In this document: piece by piece, positions 49,435 through 56,729 of the stretch
How the letters are laid out: every line of letters starts with the position of its first letter
Numbering within the stretch: position 1 is the first letter of the stretch
Position numbers and translations under genes: made by a program
Notes under the pieces: model-generated
What the model saw: only the letters and a program-made list of their open reading frames with translations
What the model was told of the DNA's origin: nothing
The model's database searches: none
DNA from: Phytopseudomonas flavescens
Lineage (GTDB): Bacteria > Pseudomonadota > Gammaproteobacteria > Pseudomonadales > Pseudomonadaceae
Assembly (NCBI RefSeq): GCF_900100535.1
Contig: NZ_FNDG01000001.1
Coordinates: 196,698 to 260,697 of the forward strand
Direction of reading: 5' to 3'
Length of the DNA stretch: 64,000 bases

Positions 49435-50019
49435 ATGAGCACTGATACCAACGTATTCGATTTCGAAACCACCGGCATCCCGGACTGGAAACAGCCGAGC
49501 GAAGCCGGCCACCAGCCCCATATCGTCGAGGTTGCCGCCCTGCTGTGCGACGCCTCCGGCAACATCATCGACCGCTTCCAGGCCATCGTCCGCCCGGCCG
49601 GCTGGGAGATCAGCGAGGAGATGACGGCGATCCATGGCATCACCATGGAGCAGGCCATGGACGAAGGCATCCCGGAAATCGAAGCCCTCGAAGGCTTCCT
49701 GTCGATCCATGCCCGCGCTGGCATCCGCGCCGCCCACAACGCCACCTTCGACGATCGCATCGCCCGTATCGCCATCGCCCGCTACCACAGCAAAGAACTA
49801 GCCGACTCGTTCAAGACCTCCACCACGAAGTTCTGCACCTGCTACGAGTCCCGCCCGGTGCTGAACCTGCCCGGCAAGAAGCTCCCCACCCTGGCCGAGG
49901 CCTACAAGCACTTCACCGGCGAGGATCTGACCGAGGCGCACCGCGCCATGCCTGACGCCCTCGCCTGCGCCCGCATCTACTTCGCCCTGCAGGGCGTTGC
50001 TATGCCAGCAGCAGCCTGA
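49435..50019 (+). CDS. DEDD-type 3'-5' exonuclease (DnaQ-like)
   Basis: A 194-residue nuclease. ExoI motif VFDFETTGIPD, ExoII AAHNATFDDRI and ExoIII AHRAMPDALACARIYF show the DEDDh acidic residues and His. Digests one strand to prepare ends for annealing, or edits DNA. GGAG is 8 bases before ATG 49435. Together with the annealing protein this suggests a phage-encoded homologous recombination system. Confidence 0.85.
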   Translation: MSTDTNVFDFETTGIPDWKQPSEAGHQPHIVEVAALLCDASGNIIDRFQAIVRPAGWEISEEMTAIHGITMEQAMDEGIPEIEALEGFLSIHARAGIRAAHNATFDDRIARIAIARYHSKELADSFKTSTTKFCTCYESRPVLNLPGKKLPTLAEAYKHFTGEDLTEAHRAMPDALACARIYFALQGVAMPAAA

Positions 50020-50029
50020 GGCGTCGACC

Positions 50030-50518
50030 ATGATCGATCCGCGCGCCCACAGCCCCGAACCAATCGTGCCCCCTGCTCCGCTGCCGGTGGTGAGCCGCCG
50101 CCGTCTGCTGCGCATTCGGGACGCATTGCCAATCCCGACCCAGTGCAACTGCTGCCAGGGCACGCGCATCGAGCTGGTCGACAACGCCGCCATCTACAAC
50201 GGCACCAGCTACGGCGAGTGGCCCTACGCCTACCTCTGCCGCGATTGCTTCGCCTACATCGGCCTGCATCCGGGCACCGATCTGCCGCTGGGCACCCTGG
50301 CCAACAAGCCGCTACGCCTTGCGCGCAGCAGCAGCAAGAAACCATTCGAACGGATCTGGCGTGACGGCCACATGTCGCGCTCTGCGGCCTATGCCTGGCT
50401 CGGCCAGCAGATGGGGCTGCAGCCCGACGAGTGCCATTTCGGCCTGTTCGACATCCCGCGCTGCCTGTTCGCCCGCCAGGTCTGCCAGCAGTTCCTGAAC
50501 TCCGTCGCGATTCACTGA
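50030..50518 (+). CDS. DUF3268-like zinc-finger protein
   Basis: A 162-residue protein. CNCCQGTRIELVDN, then YGEWPYAYLCRDCFAYIGLH and GTLANKPLRLARSSSKKPFE match the DUF3268 zinc-ribbon family of phages and bacteria. Four Cys can bind one zinc. The Pro-rich N-terminus is probably disordered. Start ATG 50030, with GAGGCG just upstream. The function of this family is not known to me. Confidence 0.75.
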   Translation: MIDPRAHSPEPIVPPAPLPVVSRRRLLRIRDALPIPTQCNCCQGTRIELVDNAAIYNGTSYGEWPYAYLCRDCFAYIGLHPGTDLPLGTLANKPLRLARSSSKKPFERIWRDGHMSRSAAYAWLGQQMGLQPDECHFGLFDIPRCLFARQVCQQFLNSVAIH

Positions 50519-50528
50519 GGAATCAGCC

Positions 50529-50927
50529 ATGCACCATCTCACAACACTCAACCTGCCGACCCCGTCATCCAAGGAAGCCGATCGCCAATGGCTGGCGGCA
50601 ATGATGGCCAAATCTGGGGCCGTGCAGGTCATTGAGTCACCAATCGAGCAGCGTCCGCTCAGCAATCGCCAATGGACTGCATCCAGCATGACCGTCATCA
50701 CCCCGGCGCGTCGTGAAGAGCAATCGCAAAAGGCTGCCCGCAAGGGTGGCCGCCCGTTCGGCACCACCGCCGACGACAGCGCGCTGGTCGAGCGCGCCAA
50801 GGCCATGGCCTTCATTGGCCTGTCCCGCTACGCCGCATCCCGCCAACTGAAGATCGGTTGCGACCGCCTCGACCGCATCTGCCGTGCGCACGACTTCTCG
50901 TTCACCAACCGCCCTAACGCAGCCTGA
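50529..50927 (+). CDS. Putative helix-turn-helix protein
   Basis: A 132-residue protein. The C-terminal half has KKGGRP-like basic residues ([13 protein letters not shown]) and a probable helix-turn-helix ([29 protein letters not shown]). The N-terminal half looks disordered. It follows the zinc-finger gene by 10 bases in the rightward operon. A regulator role is inferred. Confidence 0.6.
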   Translation: MHHLTTLNLPTPSSKEADRQWLAAMMAKSGAVQVIESPIEQRPLSNRQWTASSMTVITPARREEQSQKAARKGGRPFGTTADDSALVERAKAMAFIGLSRYAASRQLKIGCDRLDRICRAHDFSFTNRPNAA

Positions 50928-50938
50928 GGATCATCACT

Positions 50939-51859
50939 ATGTGGTTTCGTAATCTCCTGATTTACCGCCTCACCCAAGCTGTCGAGTTCACAACAGAAGC
51001 GCTCGAACAGGCACTACGCCAGAAGCCCGCCCGCCCCTGTGAAAGCCAGGAGCTGGCCACCTATGGCTTCGTCTCGCCCTATGGCAAAGGCGAAGACGCG
51101 CCCCTGGTGCGTGAAGCCCAGGGCTTCCTGCTGATCGCCGCCCGCAAGGAAGAACGCCTGCTGCCCGCCAGCGTGGTAACCGAAGCCGTGCGCGAGAAGG
51201 TCGAGGAAATCGAAGCCGACCAGAACCGCAAGGTGTTCCGGAAGGAGCGCGACCAGATCAAGGACGAGATCATCCAGGCGTTCCTGCCCCGCGCGTTCAC
51301 CCGCAAGAAGGCCACTTTCGCCGCAATCATGCCGGCCGAGGGCCTGGTGCTGGTCAACTCCAGCAGCCCCAAAGCCGCCGAAGATCTGCTGTCGACCTTG
51401 CGTGAAGCGATCGGCAGCCTGCCGGTGCGTCCCATCACCGTGAAGATCGCGCCCTCCGCCACCCTCACTGATTGGCTGAAGACCCAGCAGGCCGCGGCCG
51501 ACTTCCACCTGCTGGATCAGGCGTTCCTGCGCGACACCCACGAAGACGGCGGCTCCATCGCCGCCAAGCATCAAGACCTCACCGGCGAAGAGATCCAGGT
51601 GCACCTCAGTGCAGGCAAGCAGGTCACCCAGCTGTCGATGGCCTGGCAGGACAAGGTGTCCTTCGTACTCGACGACAAGCTGGTCATCAGCCGCTTGAAG
51701 TTCGAAGACCTCCTGCAAGAGCAGGCCAGCAACGACGGGGGCGATGACGACGCCAGCCAGTTCGACGCCTCCTTCGTCCTGATGATGCTCACCTTCCGCG
51801 AATTCCTACCGGCGCTGCTCGAAGCGCTGGGCGGCGAAGACATCCCTACCGGTATCTGA
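50939..51859 (+). CDS. rdgC: RdgC recombination-associated protein
   Basis: A 306-residue DNA-binding ring protein. [46 protein letters not shown] and [19 protein letters not shown] are classic RdgC motifs. RdgC inhibits RecA-mediated strand exchange; in phages it may favour phage recombination or modulate SOS. The length is normal. Located between exonuclease and regulators. Confidence 0.92.
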   Translation: MWFRNLLIYRLTQAVEFTTEALEQALRQKPARPCESQELATYGFVSPYGKGEDAPLVREAQGFLLIAARKEERLLPASVVTEAVREKVEEIEADQNRKVFRKERDQIKDEIIQAFLPRAFTRKKATFAAIMPAEGLVLVNSSSPKAAEDLLSTLREAIGSLPVRPITVKIAPSATLTDWLKTQQAAADFHLLDQAFLRDTHEDGGSIAAKHQDLTGEEIQVHLSAGKQVTQLSMAWQDKVSFVLDDKLVISRLKFEDLLQEQASNDGGDDDASQFDASFVLMMLTFREFLPALLEALGGEDIPTGI

Positions 51860-51897
51860 CCCGACCACACGACTTCGACCATTCCGAGGGAAACACC

Positions 51898-52680
51898 ATG
51901 ACTCAGCAAACTCTGCAGCAACTGCTCACCGATCGTATCCTGGCCTATACCGCCAGCGCGCGCCCGGCCGAGCTGATCGACGCGGGCATCGACAAAATGT
52001 TCAAAGAGGTCATTGACGACACGTTCCGCAGCTACGGCGACTTCACCAAGATGATCAAGGAGGCCGTGAAAGCGGCCTTGCCAGCCAATGTAAGCGACTT
52101 CGTAGAACTGGACCGCTACAACGCCCTGATCTCCAACGCGCTCAAAGAACGCTGGAGCGCCCTCGGCGTGGAATCGAGCCTGGTCGAAAACGCCCACAAA
52201 GCGATTGATGAAATCTTCAGCGATGGTGGTGTGCTGAAGGCCGAGTACGGACTGCGTGAGCTGATCCAGGCCTTCATCGACGACCACAAGGAGGAGGCAG
52301 CCGAAAACCGCTGGGAAGCGCCTGAGGTTCGCCTGGAAGAAGTCGAGCAGTACGGCACCAAGTTCATACACCTGTACTTCGATCCCGAGCCGGAATCTTC
52401 CTTCATATCGGCTGGCTACCAACGAAGCGGACGGAGCGAATACCAGCTCAAGCACGCCGTGCATATGCGGGTCGAGGAAGAACGCGACACCGGCGATCGG
52501 TGGCGCGAGTCCGATCAGATCTGCGACGTCTACTCGGCAAAGCTCGACGACAAGAAGATCGGCGTGGCCATGCGCATCAATACCAAGTGGGAGCGGATCA
52601 TCGCCGCCCTCTACTTCGGCAACGCCAAGTTGGTAGTCGACTGCGATCCGCAGGACTTCAGCTATGGCCTGTACGAGTAA
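51898..52680 (+). CDS. Phage protein of unknown function
   Basis: A 260-residue protein, helical in the first 150 residues (GIDKMFKEVIDDTFRSYGDF) and beta-rich in the last 110 (TKFIHLYFDPEPESSFISA). No catalytic or binding motif is recognised. The last part resembles a carboxy-terminal structural domain, and the gene is conserved-looking in codon use. It follows RdgC by 38 bases with GAGGG before the ATG. Possibly an accessory recombination protein, from context only. Confidence 0.55.
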   Translation: MTQQTLQQLLTDRILAYTASARPAELIDAGIDKMFKEVIDDTFRSYGDFTKMIKEAVKAALPANVSDFVELDRYNALISNALKERWSALGVESSLVENAHKAIDEIFSDGGVLKAEYGLRELIQAFIDDHKEEAAENRWEAPEVRLEEVEQYGTKFIHLYFDPEPESSFISAGYQRSGRSEYQLKHAVHMRVEEERDTGDRWRESDQICDVYSAKLDDKKIGVAMRINTKWERIIAALYFGNAKLVVDCDPQDFSYGLYE

Positions 52681-52686
52681 TCGGCC

Positions 52687-52956
52687 ATGACTAATTCCCG
52701 CAACGCCGACAAGTTCGTAATTCGCTTGCCTGATGGCATGCGTGCACGTGTAGAGCAGATGGCACGTGACCAGTACACCAGCATGAACACCGAGATTGTC
52801 CGGGCAATCGAGGCGCATCTGGCCGGCCAAGCGCGCCAGGCCCTGCTGCTGGAATCGCTGGAGCTGAACCTGCAGTACCAGGGCTTCCTTGCTGCCGGCA
52901 ACACGCCGATCAGCTTCGAGCAGTGGCGCACAGAAAATGCGGGGGTGCCGGCATGA
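52687..52956 (+). CDS. Arc-type ribbon-helix-helix repressor
   Basis: An 89-residue protein. KFVIRLPDGMRARVEQMARD and SMNTEIVRAIEAHL form a typical Arc RHH domain, with Arg and Asn residues at the DNA-contact positions of the strand. The C-terminal 35 residues may mediate oligomerisation. Likely regulates transcription of this part of the early operon. Confidence 0.8.
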   Translation: MTNSRNADKFVIRLPDGMRARVEQMARDQYTSMNTEIVRAIEAHLAGQARQALLLESLELNLQYQGFLAAGNTPISFEQWRTENAGVPA

Positions 52957-53198
52957 TCCGCGAAGCCACCACGTTCCACGTTTCCCTCGCCATAACATAC
53001 GTCATCGCCCGTGCGCGCCGCCCCAGGGCGCTTGACGGCACCCTACATGACCGGGCAACTGGTCGCCCGCTGACTGGCGAAGAGGTGCTAACCGTCGCCC
53101 GTCAGTGCGCCGAAAAGGGCTATGAGGTGATTCCGAGCTGCGACCATGTCGGCTCGAAGGGTGAATGTCTTGGCCATCCCGCGGAGGCCTCGGCATGA
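52953..53198 (+). CDS. Small phage protein of the modification island
   Basis: An 81-residue protein with ATG overlapping the Arc stop. It has a central acid/base-rich helix (TGEEVLTVARQCAEKGYEV) and ends CDHVGSKGECLGH, which has two Cys and two His that may bind zinc. It overlaps the helicase-methyltransferase start by 4 bases, so it is translationally coupled to it. Perhaps an accessory subunit, but no family is recognised. Confidence 0.65.
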   Translation: MIREATTFHVSLAITYVIARARRPRALDGTLHDRATGRPLTGEEVLTVARQCAEKGYEVIPSCDHVGSKGECLGHPAEASA

Positions 53199-55750
53199 CC
53201 GTCTGCTACGAGAAGTTCCTGCAGCAGAAGGTCTGTGTGGCGCCGACCTACGGCTTCGAAGTGCTGCCGGAGCTGGTAAGCGATCGCATGAAGCCCCACT
53301 GCCGGGCCATCGTGCCCTGGCTGCTGGCTGGCGGCCGGCGCGCGCTGTTCGCCAGCTTCGGCCTGCACAAGACCGTGATCCAGCTGGAAGCTGTACGCCT
53401 GGCTGCCGAGCATGCCGGCGGCCGCGGGCTGATCACCATTCCGCTGGGCGTGCGCCAGGAGTTCCGCCGCGATGCGGTCGAGCGCCTGGGCTGGGCCGAG
53501 CCGCCGCGCTTCATCCGCAGCATCGAGGAGGCGGACGCCACCGGCGTCTACCTCACCAACTACGAGACCGTTCGCGACGGGAAGCTGGACCCGCGTCACT
53601 TCGTAGCCACCAGCCTGGACGAGGCCGACTGCCTGCGCGGGTTCGGCGGGTCGAAGACATTCCGCGAATTCATGCGGCTGTTCGCAGGCGACGACCGCCA
53701 GGCCGGCGTGAAGTCCGAGGGTATTCGGTATCGGTTCGTGGCCACGGCCACCCCATCGCCGAACGACTACATCGAGTTGCTGGCCTACGCCGCCTACCTG
53801 GGTGTGATGGATATCGGCGCAGCGAAGACCCGTTTCTTCAAGCGCAACAGCGAGAAGGCCGACAGCCTGACCATCCACCCGCACAAGGAAGAGGAGTTCT
53901 GGCTGTGGGTGGCCAGCTGGGCGCTGTTCGTCCAGAAGCCCAGTGACCTGGGCTTCAGCGATGACGGATACCAGTTGCCGGAACTCGACCTGCACTGGCA
54001 CGAGCTGCCGAGCGACCACAGCCAGGCCGGCGCCGAGAAGGATGGCCAGGGCCGCCTGTTCGCCAATGCAGCGATTGGCGTGCAGGACGCCGCCAAGGTG
54101 AAGCGCAGCAGCCTGTCGGCGCGCATCGCGTGCCTGCAGCAGATCCGCGCCGAGAATCCTGACGCCCACCGGCTCATCTGGCACGACCTGGAAGCAGAGC
54201 GCCACGCGATCGAGGCAGCCATCCCGGGCGTCGTCAGCGTCTACGGAAGTCAGCCGCTGGATGACCGCGAGCAGCTGATCGTCGAATTCAGCGACGGCAA
54301 GTTCCCAGAGTTGGCCGCCAAACCCGTCATCGCCGGCGCCGGCTGCAACTTCCAGCGCCACTGCCACCAGGCCGTGTTCTTGGGCATCGGCTTCAAATTT
54401 CGCGACTTCATCCAGGCCGTGCACCGCATCCAGCGGTTCGGCCAGACCAAGCGCGTCCGCATAGACCTGATTTACACCGAGGCCGAGCGCGACATCCGCC
54501 GCCAGCTCGAGCGCAAGTGGAATCAGCACGACCAGCAGGCACAGAAAATGACCCAGATCATCCGCGAATTCGGCCTGGCGCACGCAGCCATGGCCAGCCA
54601 GTTGGCGCGCTCGCTTGGCGTGCAGCGCGTCGAGGCCTCCGGCGAGCGCTACACCGTCGTGAACAACGACTGTGTGCTGGAGACCCAGCAGATGGAAGCC
54701 GACAGCGTGCACCTGATCTGCACCAGCATCCCATTCGGCAACCAGTACGAGTACTCGCCCAGCTACAACGACTTCGGCCACACCGACGACGCCGAGCATT
54801 TCTGGCAGCAAATGGACTTCCTGATCCCCGAGCTGCTGCGCGTGCTTCAGCCCGGCCGCGTCGCCGCTATCCACGTGAAAGACCGCATCACCCCCAGCGG
54901 CATCTCCGGCCTGGGTTTTCAGGTAGTGGATCCGTTCAGCGATCAGTGCGTCGCAGCGTTCCGCAAACGCGGCTTCGGCTTCCTGGCCCGCAAGACCATC
55001 ACCACCGACGTGGTGCGCGAGAACAACCAGACATACCGCCTGGGCTGGACTGAGCAATGCAAGGATGGTTCGCGCCAGGGAGCCGGCATGCCGGAGTACT
55101 TGCTGCTGTTTCGCAAACCACCGACCGACCGCAGCAACGGCTACGCCGACCTGCCGGTGGTCAAGGACAAGGAAACCTACACCCGCCCGCGCTGGCAGTT
55201 CGACGCGCACGGCTACATGAAATCCGGTGGTAACCGTCCGCTGATACCGGACGATCTGGATGGCCTCGACCAGGCCGCAATCTTCCAGATGTTCAAGCGC
55301 CACAGCCTGCAGAACGTCTACGACTTCCGCCACGACGTGAAGATCGCCGAGCACGTCGACAAGTCCGGCTGGTTGCCCAGCACCTTCATGCTGCTGCAGC
55401 CGCAGAGCTGGCACCCAGACGTGTGGACTGATATCACCCGCATGCTCACCCTCAACAGCACCCAAGCTGCCAAGGGCCGCGAGCAGCACATCTGCCCGCT
55501 GCAGTTCGACATCGTCGACCGTGCCATTGAGCAGTACACCATGCCGGGCGAGGTGGTCTATGACCCGTTCGGCGGCATCGGCACCACCCCGTATCGCGCT
55601 ATCAAGCTTGGCCGCTACGGCCGTGCCTGCGAACTCTCCCCGCCCTACTTCCTAGATATGGCCGCCTACTGCGCCGCCGCTTCCCGTGAAATGGAAATGC
55701 CCGACCTCTTCGCCCTGCTCGATGCTGAGCAGCAGGACGGTGCGGCATGA
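53195..55750 (+). CDS. SNF2-type helicase fused to an N4/N6 DNA methyltransferase
   Basis: An 851-residue fusion. N-terminal SF2 helicase-like domain (1-430): LFASFGLHKT at 51-60 in place of the usual GxGKT, LDEADCL (141-147) as Walker B, FVATATPSPNDY as motif III and FIQAVHRIQRFGQT as motif VI. C-terminal N6_N4_Mtase (about 480-851): catalytic TSIPFGNQYEYSPSY (510 on) instead of DPPY or SPPY, and AdoMet-binding VVYDPFGGIGTT (about 789). This is an orphan methyltransferase without a restriction partner, probably anti-restriction. GGAGG precedes the ATG by 7 bases. The Gly-to-His change in Walker A casts doubt on ATP hydrolysis. Confidence 0.85.
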   Translation: MTVCYEKFLQQKVCVAPTYGFEVLPELVSDRMKPHCRAIVPWLLAGGRRALFASFGLHKTVIQLEAVRLAAEHAGGRGLITIPLGVRQEFRRDAVERLGWAEPPRFIRSIEEADATGVYLTNYETVRDGKLDPRHFVATSLDEADCLRGFGGSKTFREFMRLFAGDDRQAGVKSEGIRYRFVATATPSPNDYIELLAYAAYLGVMDIGAAKTRFFKRNSEKADSLTIHPHKEEEFWLWVASWALFVQKPSDLGFSDDGYQLPELDLHWHELPSDHSQAGAEKDGQGRLFANAAIGVQDAAKVKRSSLSARIACLQQIRAENPDAHRLIWHDLEAERHAIEAAIPGVVSVYGSQPLDDREQLIVEFSDGKFPELAAKPVIAGAGCNFQRHCHQAVFLGIGFKFRDFIQAVHRIQRFGQTKRVRIDLIYTEAERDIRRQLERKWNQHDQQAQKMTQIIREFGLAHAAMASQLARSLGVQRVEASGERYTVVNNDCVLETQQMEADSVHLICTSIPFGNQYEYSPSYNDFGHTDDAEHFWQQMDFLIPELLRVLQPGRVAAIHVKDRITPSGISGLGFQVVDPFSDQCVAAFRKRGFGFLARKTITTDVVRENNQTYRLGWTEQCKDGSRQGAGMPEYLLLFRKPPTDRSNGYADLPVVKDKETYTRPRWQFDAHGYMKSGGNRPLIPDDLDGLDQAAIFQMFKRHSLQNVYDFRHDVKIAEHVDKSGWLPSTFMLLQPQSWHPDVWTDITRMLTLNSTQAAKGREQHICPLQFDIVDRAIEQYTMPGEVVYDPFGGIGTTPYRAIKLGRYGRACELSPPYFLDMAAYCAAASREMEMPDLFALLDAEQQDGAA

Positions 55751-55992
55751 ACATCTATCGCCACACCTTCGTTTCTGAGTGCCCGGCAGATGGCGACCAG
55801 ATCGTTTACAGGCTGGAAATCCAGTCCAAAGCAATGATCCACGTCGAGCACATCCGCACTGCCACCGCATTGATCAAACGCGGCTACCACGAGGAGATCG
55901 CCGACCAACTGCACCAGCGCTTCGGCGGTGAGCAGCACATCGTCGCGGTACACCAAGGCGTTGAGATCGAAACCGTGAGGGTTCCGGCGTGA
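55747..55992 (+). CDS. Small protein within the modification island
   Basis: An 81-residue protein, beta-rich at both ends and helical in the middle (IRTATALIKRGYHEEIADQL). ATG overlaps the methyltransferase stop (ATGA) and the stop overlaps the next start. No motif is recognised. Tight coupling suggests a role with its neighbours, for instance as a regulator or subunit. Confidence 0.6.
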   Translation: MNIYRHTFVSECPADGDQIVYRLEIQSKAMIHVEHIRTATALIKRGYHEEIADQLHQRFGGEQHIVAVHQGVEIETVRVPA

Positions 55993-56717
55993 TGATCCAC
56001 TACCACGGAACCCCGGTAGGAGGAGGCAGGCTCGACGCAGCCAAGTTCTTGACCGGACGGCACGCGCTCGTGCCGTTCCCGCGTCAGGATGACATCGGAG
56101 TCGTAGCGGAAGTGTGCCAATCATTCTGCTTCGACAACGGCGCGTTCAGCATCTGGAAGCGCGGCGGCCAACTCGACGTCGACGGTTACATTCGATGGGT
56201 CGATGACTGGCGACTGCACCCGGGTTTCGACTGGGCGCTGATTCCCGATGTGATTGACGGTGACGAGTCCGCAAACGACCTTCTGCTCGAGCAGTGGCCA
56301 GCCCATTTGCCAGGGGTGCCTGTCTGGCACCTGCACGAGTCTGTAGAACGCCTACAGCGGCTGGCAAGGTCTTGGCGCACCGTAGCTCTTGGTAGCTCAG
56401 GCCAGTGGGCAACCCCCGGCACAGCCGCGTGGTGGAAGCGTCTCAGCGAGGCGATGAACGCCATCTGCGATGACCAAGGCCGTCCTGCATGTCGGCTACA
56501 TGGCCTTCGCATGCTCGATCCACAGATATTCAGCCGCCTGCCGTTCGCCAGCGCTGACAGCACCAACGCGGCAGTCAACGGCGGCAGCATTCCCCGATTC
56601 GGCATGTACCCCCCTCCTACTGCAGGCCAGCGCGCCGCAGTGATTGCCGATCGCATCGAATCCCACAACTCAGCACCGACCTGGTACCGCAGTGGCCAGG
56701 CCGAGCTTGCTCTGTAA
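55989..56717 (+). CDS. TGT/DpdA-like base-exchange protein (putative)
   Basis: A 242-residue protein that resembles the TIM-barrel fold of tRNA-guanine transglycosylases and of phage DpdA enzymes. FDNGAFSIWKR, FDWALIPDVIDG, GVPVWHLHES and RLHGLRMLDP repeat the strand-loop pattern of the barrel, and ADSTNAAVNG holds a candidate catalytic Asp. DpdA exchanges guanine in DNA for a 7-deazaguanine, which protects from restriction. No preQ0 or queuosine synthesis gene is nearby, so the base would come from the host. Function is inference; family recognition is moderate. GTG start overlaps the previous stop. Confidence 0.55.
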   Translation: MMIHYHGTPVGGGRLDAAKFLTGRHALVPFPRQDDIGVVAEVCQSFCFDNGAFSIWKRGGQLDVDGYIRWVDDWRLHPGFDWALIPDVIDGDESANDLLLEQWPAHLPGVPVWHLHESVERLQRLARSWRTVALGSSGQWATPGTAAWWKRLSEAMNAICDDQGRPACRLHGLRMLDPQIFSRLPFASADSTNAAVNGGSIPRFGMYPPPTAGQRAAVIADRIESHNSAPTWYRSGQAELAL

Positions 56718-56729
56718 GGAAAATGTCGA

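Noticed and set aside
53120..55489. A 789-codon minus-strand open frame
   Set aside because: Exact antisense shadow of the helicase-methyltransferase gene, whose motifs are certain.
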